NCBI GenBank assembly: GCA_030037405.1 | Contig: JASHRK010000329.1 | Location: 1-9,820, forward strand | Source of the DNA: Acidimicrobiales bacterium | GTDB taxonomy: Bacteria > Actinomycetota > Acidimicrobiia > Acidimicrobiales > Bog-793 | Direction of reading: 5' to 3' | DNA: 9,820 nt | Part shown: positions 5,960 to 9,820 of the stretch, in pieces | Layout of the letters: every line of letters starts with the position of its first letter | How positions within the stretch are numbered: position 1 is the stretch's first letter | Translations under genes and position numbers: made by a program | The notes under the pieces: model-generated | Seen by the model: the letters and a program-made list of their open reading frames with translations, nothing else | The model's database searches: none | Told to the model about the DNA's origin: nothing

Positions 5960-7491
5960 CGCGCCCTGGCGACGCCGAGCGGCTCGCCAGCGCGGCAGGT
6001 CGCGCCCTCGAGGGCAACCTCGGCAAGGGGGGCGAGAAGCTCCGTGCCCAAGACAAGCTCTTCGTGCGGGACCGTCTCTCCCTCCTCCTCGACAAGGGCT
6101 CGTTCGTGGAAGACGGTCTCCTCGCCAATGCTCTCGCCGACGACCTGCCCGCCGACGGCGTCGTCACCGGCCTGGGGCGGATCGACGATCGGCCCGTCTG
6201 CGTGATGGCGAACGACCCGACGGTCAAGGCGGGATCGTGGGGAGCGCGCACGGTAGAGAAGATCGTGCGCCTCACCGAGTTCGCCCTCGAGCACGAGCTT
6301 CCCGTCTTCTACTTCGTCGACTCGGCCGGGGCTCGCATCACCGACCAGGTAGAGCTCTTCCCGGGGAGACGCGGTGCAGGCAGGATCTTCTACAACCAGG
6401 TGTGCCTCTCTGGACGTGTGCCCCAGATCTGCTGCCTCTTCGGGCCTTCCGCAGCGGGCGGCGCCTACATCCCCGCCTTCTGCGACGTCGTGTTCATGGT
6501 CGAGGGAAACGCGTCGATGTACCTCGGCTCGCCTCGCATGGCAGAGATGGTCGTCGGCGAGCTCACCGACCTCGACGAGATGGGGGGGGCGCGCATGCAC
6601 GCCACCGTCTCGGGGAGCGGGGACAACCTCTATCCCGACGACGAGAGCGCCATCGCCGCCGCCCGCCAGTATCTCTCGTACCTCCCCGGGTCCTGGCGGG
6701 AGGTGGCCCCCTGGGAGGAGTCCGTCCCCGCGGCGCACGAGCTCTTGCCGGCGGCGATCCCCGAGGAAGCAAGCGCCGGCTACGACGTCCGCGAGGTCAT
6801 CGAGGGCATCGTCGACGCGGGCTCATTCTTCGAACTGAAGCCTCTCTTCGCCCCGGAGATCGTGATCGGATGGGCGCGACTCGCCGGGCGCTCGATCGGC
6901 GTCGTCGCCAACAACCCGGAGGTGAAAGGTGGCGTCCTCTTCACCGACTCCGCCGACAAGGCGGCGAGATTCATCTGGTGCGCGGACGCCTTCAACGTAC
7001 CGCTTGTGTTTCTTGCCGACGTGCCGGGGTTCATGATCGGAAAGCAGGTGGAACGGGAGGGAATCATCCGTCACGGGGCCAAGATGATCACCGCCGTGGC
7101 GGAAGCAACCGTGCCGAAGATCTCTGTGATCCTGCGCAAGGCGTACGGAGCAGGGCTTTACGCCATGGCCGGCCCGGCGTTCGCCCCCGACGCATGCCTC
7201 GCCCTTCCCTCTGCGAAGGTCGCCGTAATGGGGCCGGAGGCCGCCGTGAACGCCGTCTACGCGAACCGCATCGCCGCCATCACCGAACCTCGGGAACGAG
7301 ATGCCTTCGTGGCGGAGCGACGCCGCGAGTACGAGGAGGACGTCGACCTCGTCCGCCTGGCAGCCGACCTGGTCGTCGATGCCGTGGTCCAGCCTGAGGA
7401 GCTGCGTGGCGAGCTGATACGGCGTTTCGGCCTGGCGGCCTCGAAGAGCCGCTGGCTCACCGACCGCCGCCACGGGGTGCCGCCCGTGTGA
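5956..7491 (+). CDS. Acyl-CoA carboxylase, carboxyltransferase (beta) subunit
   Basis: The 511-residue product is a carboxyltransferase of the PccB/AccD/MccB class, which moves CO2 from carboxybiotin to an acyl-CoA. The N-terminal half has the oxyanion-hole block GPSAAGGAY (163-171) and EMGGARMHATVSGSGD (208-223). The C-terminal half has VVANNPEVKGG (316-326), ADVPGFMIG (354-362), EGIIRHGAKM (368-377) and RKAYGAGLYAMAG (394-406). The last block mixes features: KAYG as in propionyl/acetyl-CoA enzymes and GAGxYxM as in methylcrotonyl-CoA enzymes. Tyr402 falls where actinobacterial PccB has its specificity Asp, by my eye alignment, so I leave the substrate open. No biotin carboxylase/carrier subunit lies in the window; one encoded elsewhere must complete the enzyme. 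The GTG start overlaps the der TGA, and the stop overlaps the next start, both as GTGA. Confidence 0.92.
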   Translation: MTRPGDAERLASAAGRALEGNLGKGGEKLRAQDKLFVRDRLSLLLDKGSFVEDGLLANALADDLPADGVVTGLGRIDDRPVCVMANDPTVKAGSWGARTVEKIVRLTEFALEHELPVFYFVDSAGARITDQVELFPGRRGAGRIFYNQVCLSGRVPQICCLFGPSAAGGAYIPAFCDVVFMVEGNASMYLGSPRMAEMVVGELTDLDEMGGARMHATVSGSGDNLYPDDESAIAAARQYLSYLPGSWREVAPWEESVPAAHELLPAAIPEEASAGYDVREVIEGIVDAGSFFELKPLFAPEIVIGWARLAGRSIGVVANNPEVKGGVLFTDSADKAARFIWCADAFNVPLVFLADVPGFMIGKQVEREGIIRHGAKMITAVAEATVPKISVILRKAYGAGLYAMAGPAFAPDACLALPSAKVAVMGPEAAVNAVYANRIAAITEPRERDAFVAERRREYEEDVDLVRLAADLVVDAVVQPEELRGELIRRFGLAASKSRWLTDRRHGVPPV

Positions 7492-7751
7492 TGGGGCAGT
7501 GCGAAGAAGAGGGTCGCGAGATGACGCTGGACGACGGCGCGGAGCATGGCGAGGAGGCGCTGGACGACGCCGAGGAGAGGGCGGCCGAGGAGGGGGAGGA
7601 GGGCGCAGTCGAGGGGGAGGCAGGGGAGGAGGGGGAGACTGGCCGTCAGGCGAAGGCCCCTTGGCACTTCAAGGTGATCGTCGTCGGCTCGGTCATCTAC
7701 CTCGGATACCGGTTGTACCAAGGCATCAGCTGGCTCGCCCACCACGTGTAA
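7488..7751 (+). CDS. Small acidic protein with one C-terminal membrane helix, unknown function
   Basis: I do not recognise this 87-residue protein. Residues 1-53 are extremely acidic (about 22 Asp/Glu, with Gly and Ala filling the rest) and probably disordered. Residues 61-84 form one hydrophobic segment with aromatic edges (FKVIVVGSVIYLGYRLYQGI and a following SWL), flanked by Lys56 and Lys62 at its start and by two His at the end. This looks like a tail-anchored or single-pass protein with its acidic part probably in the cytoplasm. The GTG at 7488 overlaps the carboxylase stop as GTGA; an ATG immediately follows at 7491 and is an equally good start. Position and coupling suggest it is co-made with the carboxylase. 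It lacks resemblance to the small epsilon subunits known from actinobacterial acyl-CoA carboxylases, which are soluble, though the genomic slot is the same. The purine-rich 5' half is low-complexity, but the membrane helix and tight overlap argue for a real gene. Confidence 0.75.
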   Translation: MMGQCEEEGREMTLDDGAEHGEEALDDAEERAAEEGEEGAVEGEAGEEGETGRQAKAPWHFKVIVVGSVIYLGYRLYQGISWLAHHV

Positions 7752-7815
7752 CGGCGTCGTGAGCCGCGAGGTCGAGCACAGAGCTTGCTCCCTACTTACT
7801 CAAGGTGGAGCTCCC
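7752..7815. other. Convergent intergenic spacer with weak hairpins
   Basis: This 64-bp gap separates the end of the four-gene operon from the end of the zinc-ribbon gene. It holds two weak inverted repeats: CGGC/GCCG (7752-7755 with 7763-7766) and GAGCA/TGCTC (7774-7778 with 7786-7790, 7-nt loop). Neither is followed by a T tract on either strand. I do not call a terminator. Confidence 0.3.
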
Positions 7816-8052
7816 TCAGGCGTTCGCCGCGCAAGCGCACCCTGGCCCGCAGCCTCCGTACGGTACGGAACGCTCGGCACCGGCGGACGACGTCGCCGAA
7901 GACACCCCCGCCGTGGCGAAGAGCGAGAGCACCCTCCTCGTCGACGAGTGCCCGTTCGGGCAAGCCGGCGCCGGGTCACCAGACACCGAGACCGCTCGAC
8001 GCTCCTCGAACAGCGTGCCGCACTCCTGGCAACGGAACTCATAGACCGGCAT
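7816..8052 (-). CDS. FmdB-family zinc-ribbon protein
   Basis: The 78-residue product begins MPVYEFRCQECGTLFE, the hallmark of the FmdB putative regulatory family. It has a first Cys pair at Cys8 and Cys11 and a second metal site around Cys31 in ACPNGHSS, where the second ligand appears to be His35 rather than the usual Cys. Residues 32-62 are Ser/Ala rich, and the C-terminus ends in a second Cys cluster (GGCGPGCACAANA) that is common in actinobacterial members. Function is not established for most of the family; the name comes from the formamidase/amidase cluster of Methylophilus. It is a single-gene unit, convergent with the acidic-protein operon. Its ATG lies 7 nt after a TAACCT element with no Shine-Dalgarno, as at other operon heads here. 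The 53-bp palindromic repeats lie just upstream. Confidence 0.85.
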   Translation of the reverse strand: MPVYEFRCQECGTLFEERRAVSVSGDPAPACPNGHSSTRRVLSLFATAGVSSATSSAGAERSVPYGGCGPGCACAANA

Positions 8053-8059
8053 CGGTTAG

Positions 8060-8065
8060 AGGTTA
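8060..8065 (-). promoter_or_regulatory. Putative -10 element of a leaderless promoter for the fmdB-like gene
   Basis: On the minus strand TAACCT, preceded by CAG, ends 7 nt before the ATG at 8052. The spacer CTAACCG lacks any ribosome binding site. It matches the CAGTAGCCT element of the DUF512 gene in eight of nine positions. Confidence 0.5.
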
Positions 8066-8107
8066 CTGCCGGCGAGGTCGGTTGGTAGACATGGATTGTT
8101 GTCGGCG

Positions 8108-8160
8108 CCTCGTTTTGTGGACGTGAGTACGCGCATGCGCGGTGGAATGTCCACGTTTTG
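8108..8160. repeat. 53-bp palindromic repeat, copy 1
   Basis: This unit runs from CCTCGTTTTGTGGAC to TCCACGTTTTG. It contains an outer inverted repeat GTGGAC (8117-8122) / GTCCAC (8149-8154) and a 12-bp perfect palindrome CGCGCATGCGCG (8130-8141). Both share the same centre of symmetry (8135.5), separated by 7 nt on each side. A smaller local hairpin, GTGGA-ATG-TCCAC, lies at 8142-8154. The second copy at 8199-8251 differs at one base. No coding sequence is supported here; the open frames crossing it are only readings of the repeat. Confidence 0.9.
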
Positions 8161-8198
8161 TGGTCGGGGGCGGTCGGGTGACGTGAGGCAGGAGGACA

Positions 8199-8251
8199 CC
8201 TCGTTTTGTGGACGTGAGTACGCGCATGCGCGGTGGAATGTCCACGATTTG
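8199..8251. repeat. 53-bp palindromic repeat, copy 2
   Basis: This is a direct repeat of 8108-8160 in the same orientation, start-to-start distance 91 bp, with 38 unrelated bases between (8161-8198). The only difference is CGATTTG in place of CGTTTTG at the 3' end. The arms are GTGGAC 8208-8213 and GTCCAC 8240-8245, with CGCGCATGCGCG at 8221-8232. The near identity shows either a recent duplication or selection on the whole unit. Confidence 0.9.
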
Positions 8252-8259
8252 CGATCGCC

Positions 8260-8288
8260 CTGTCGAGAGCGGCCTCGTACCACGACAG
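8260..8288 (-). terminator. Possible 3' hairpin of the phosphonatase-like operon
   Basis: CTGTCG (8260-8265) and CGACAG (8283-8288) form a 6-bp inverted repeat that encloses a shorter GAG-CGGC-CTC hairpin (8267-8276). It begins 17 nt after the hydrolase stop codon on the minus strand. No U tract follows, so it is at best a weak or factor-dependent terminator, or an mRNA 3'-end stabilising structure. Confidence 0.3.
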
Positions 8289-8305
8289 CGACCTTCCCTC
8301 GCTCC

Positions 8306-9022
8306 TCAACTCAACGTCACTCCCACCAAGGCGGGCAGCTCCGCCACGGACGCGATCACGTGCGTGGCGCCGGCGTCTTCGAGTCGCTCACGCCCATCTG
8401 AGCCGGTCAGGACGCCGGCGACGATCGATGCCCCTGCTCGCCTGCCCGAGATCATGTCCGCCGCCGTGTCCCCGGCGACGGCGACCGAGGCGACGTCGTC
8501 CACTTCGAGACGGAGCACGGCGGCAAGAACAAGGTCCGGCGCCGGACGTCCACGCCCCACTTCGGCCGGGCAGAGAGTGAGGTCGGCTACGGAGGACCAG
8601 TTGAGAGCGGCGACAAGCCGGTCTCGAGTCGTAACAGAGAAGCCGGTGAGCAGAGCCACCTTCCGGCCGGATCTTCTGATGGCAGCGATCGCCTCCTCGG
8701 CTCCGGCGATCGGCTTGGCCCCACCGGCAGCGATGAGCTCGTCGTAGGCGGCTTCGAAGGCCGAGTTGGCCCGCTGCGCCTTCACCTCGTCACCGAGGAG
8801 AGCTCGGAATACCTCGATCTTCGACGTTCCCATCGTCTCCCGCACATACGCAGAGAAACGTTCCCTCTCCTCGGCATCGACTCCGATCTCGTCGAGCGAG
8901 GTCGCAAATGCTTCCTCGACGAGCCCACCGTCGGCCACGGTCGTGCCCGCCATGTCGAGGCAGACGAGCTCTATGGGGGTGCCGGCTCGATCACTGCGAA
9001 GCTCAAGTCCTCGGTCGCTCAT
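8306..9022 (-). CDS. Phosphonatase-like HAD hydrolase (PhnX-related)
   Basis: The 238-residue product is a HAD-superfamily hydrolase of the phosphonoacetaldehyde-hydrolase-like clade (TIGR03351-like). The nucleophile motif is LDMAGTT (Asp23), the DxAGT variant that marks PhnX-type enzymes instead of the usual DxDxT. In the cap domain, MGTSKIEVFRAL (64-75) aligns by eye with the PhnX segment that carries the Schiff-base lysine, placing Lys68 at that position. Motif II is LLTGFS (124-129). The usual HAD lysine is replaced by Arg159 in GRPAPDL, another clade feature, and motif IV is GDTAADM (184-190). These point to C-P bond hydrolysis of a phosphono-aldehyde. The ATG overlaps the stop of the upstream FAD oxidoreductase as ATGA, fitting a two-step path where that enzyme makes the aldehyde. 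Exact substrate is not known; an ordinary phosphatase role is less likely given the motifs. Confidence 0.87.
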   Translation of the reverse strand: MSDRGLELRSDRAGTPIELVCLDMAGTTVADGGLVEEAFATSLDEIGVDAEERERFSAYVRETMGTSKIEVFRALLGDEVKAQRANSAFEAAYDELIAAGGAKPIAGAEEAIAAIRRSGRKVALLTGFSVTTRDRLVAALNWSSVADLTLCPAEVGRGRPAPDLVLAAVLRLEVDDVASVAVAGDTAADMISGRRAGASIVAGVLTGSDGRERLEDAGATHVIASVAELPALVGVTLS

Positions 9023-9820
9023 GCAAACGTCTCCTCGGCAATAGCCGGCGACATCGTCATCCCCCGCCCTCCCGGGCCCGTCACGACGAACACTCCCGGC
9101 TCGACCTCGGCACGGTAGTAGAGGGAGTCATCGGTCACCTGGCTGTACACGCCAGCCCAGCGGCGCTCGACAGCCGGCAGCGGTCCAAGCGCCGAGGCGG
9201 CGACACCGAGCAGGTGGTCGTAAGGCGCGTCGTCGAGGTCGAAGGCGAAGGGCTCGCCGTAGCTGTGGGTGTCGCCGATCGTGAGGCGACCAGACAGTCG
9301 TTGCACGAGAAGCAGCTGTGCCGCCCAAGAGGCAGCGAGCTCGGGCTGTGGGCCGAGCCTGTCCCGCGGCGAGCCGGCGTAGGCCGGGTAGTAGCGGAGC
9401 GAGTCTGCGTCGGCGAGGGCCGAGGAGAGGCTCTGGGCGAAAGGGGCCGTCTCGAGCATCTGCAGGCGTACCCGGTGAAGGGGCGCTTCCGTGAGAGCCC
9501 CGGCGAGAAATCCTCCACCGAAAGCGCCGATGCAACAGACGACAAGGTCTCCGTCGTGCCAGGTACCCATGGCGTCACGCACACCGTGGGCGCGTGCTTC
9601 GACCGCCGAGCAAGCAGGAAGGAAGCGGTAGCGACCGGACTCGGCCAGGTATTCGCGCAGGGCCCCGAGCAGGAGCCGGGGCTCGACGGCGGCGTCATGC
9701 CGACAGCGCAGTGCGCCTAGCACCTGGCCACTCCCGACTGCTCCATGCAGCGCCGGTTCGAGCACGCCCACTTCCTTCGCACCGAGCAACTCGAATTCTC
9801 TCTCTGCCGCCCCGGGAGCT
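9019..9820 (-). CDS. FAD-dependent amine oxidoreductase (DAO family, phosphonate-associated type), C-terminal part
   Basis: The gene runs off the right edge; 266 C-terminal residues are visible, and the N-terminal Rossmann GxGxxG domain (roughly 100 residues) is missing. The TTG at 9789 is inside the open frame and is not the true start. Visible blocks are HDAAVEPRLLL (about residues 41-51 of the fragment), CIGAFGGG (96-103), HRVRLQMLET (115-124), IGDTHSYGEPF (181-191), ERRWAGVY (218-225) and the FAD-binding C-terminal GPGGRGMTMSP (248-258). RLQMLET with GPGGRGMT is what I recall for the TIGR03364 clade, which is known to sit next to phosphonatase-like hydrolases and is proposed to oxidatively deaminate aminophosphonates related to 2-aminoethylphosphonate. 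The ATGA overlap with the hydrolase gene supports that pairing. Sarcosine/glycine oxidase-like activity on another amine is the main alternative. Confidence 0.85.
   Translation of the reverse strand, partial: APGAAEREFELLGAKEVGVLEPALHGAVGSGQVLGALRCRHDAAVEPRLLLGALREYLAESGRYRFLPACSAVEARAHGVRDAMGTWHDGDLVVCCIGAFGGGFLAGALTEAPLHRVRLQMLETAPFAQSLSSALADADSLRYYPAYAGSPRDRLGPQPELAASWAAQLLLVQRLSGRLTIGDTHSYGEPFAFDLDDAPYDHLLGVAASALGPLPAVERRWAGVYSQVTDDSLYYRAEVEPGVFVVTGPGGRGMTMSPAIAEETFA

Noticed and set aside
6237..7397. 386-residue plus-strand open frame inside the carboxylase gene
   Set aside because: It is Arg/Gly-rich shadow sequence in another frame of a well-conserved carboxyltransferase.
7488..7751. 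Carboxylase epsilon subunit as the identity of the small protein
   Set aside because: Known epsilon subunits are soluble and lack a membrane helix; only the position matches.
7752..7815. Bidirectional intrinsic terminator between the convergent genes
   Set aside because: The stems are 4-5 bp and no T tract follows on either strand.
8108..8251. CRISPR-like array
   Set aside because: There are only two units, the repeat is 53 bp, there is one 38-bp spacer that shares words with the repeat, and no cas gene is present.
8056..8401. Open frames on both strands across the palindromic repeats
   Set aside because: Their sequence repeats only because the DNA repeats; they differ between overlapping frames, lack domains and have no plausible start context.

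Overview
The window is GC-rich, gene-dense bacterial chromosome. GTG starts are frequent, four-base stop/start overlaps are common, and Shine-Dalgarno sequences are absent at the operon heads. This fits a high-GC actinobacterium; a deep-branching class such as Acidimicrobiia is my best guess, but nothing here fixes the taxon. I see no insertion sequence, phage gene, tRNA, rRNA or CRISPR array.

Layout. (1) 1-1293, plus strand: the 3' end of a PlsC-type acyltransferase, then an NAD-dependent sugar-nucleotide epimerase/dehydratase. (2) 1344-3199, minus strand: ispH (last step of the MEP isoprenoid pathway) followed by a family 2 glycosyltransferase that overlaps it by 4 bp. (3) 3234-7751, plus strand: a four-gene operon made of a PDZ/radical SAM/DUF512 protein, the ribosome-assembly GTPase Der, an acyl-CoA carboxylase beta subunit and a small acidic membrane-anchored protein. 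Each joins the next by a GTGA overlap. (4) 7816-8052, minus strand: a small FmdB-type zinc-ribbon protein. (5) 8053-8305: a non-coding stretch with two copies of a 53-bp unit that contains nested, co-centred palindromes. (6) 8306-9820, minus strand: a phosphonatase-like HAD hydrolase and, upstream of it and running off the window, an FAD-dependent amine oxidoreductase. Together these resemble a phosphonate catabolism pair.

How it works together. plsC, ispH and der are often close neighbours (cmk-plsC-ispH-der type clusters) in other bacteria. Here they look like a housekeeping cluster that was opened up: ispH is inverted, and sugar-nucleotide and glycosyltransferase genes are inserted. The phosphonate pair is a separate catabolic module beyond the repeat region.

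The clearest unannotated signal is regulatory. All four genes that begin a transcription unit inside the window (epimerase, ispH, DUF512 gene, fmdB-like) have a C(A/G)GTA(A/G)NCT element ending 7-8 nt before the start codon and no ribosome binding site. That is what extended -10 promoters of leaderless mRNAs look like. At ispH and the DUF512 gene the two elements face each other as a perfect 7-bp dyad. The second signal is the duplicated palindromic unit at 8108-8251, whose function I cannot name.
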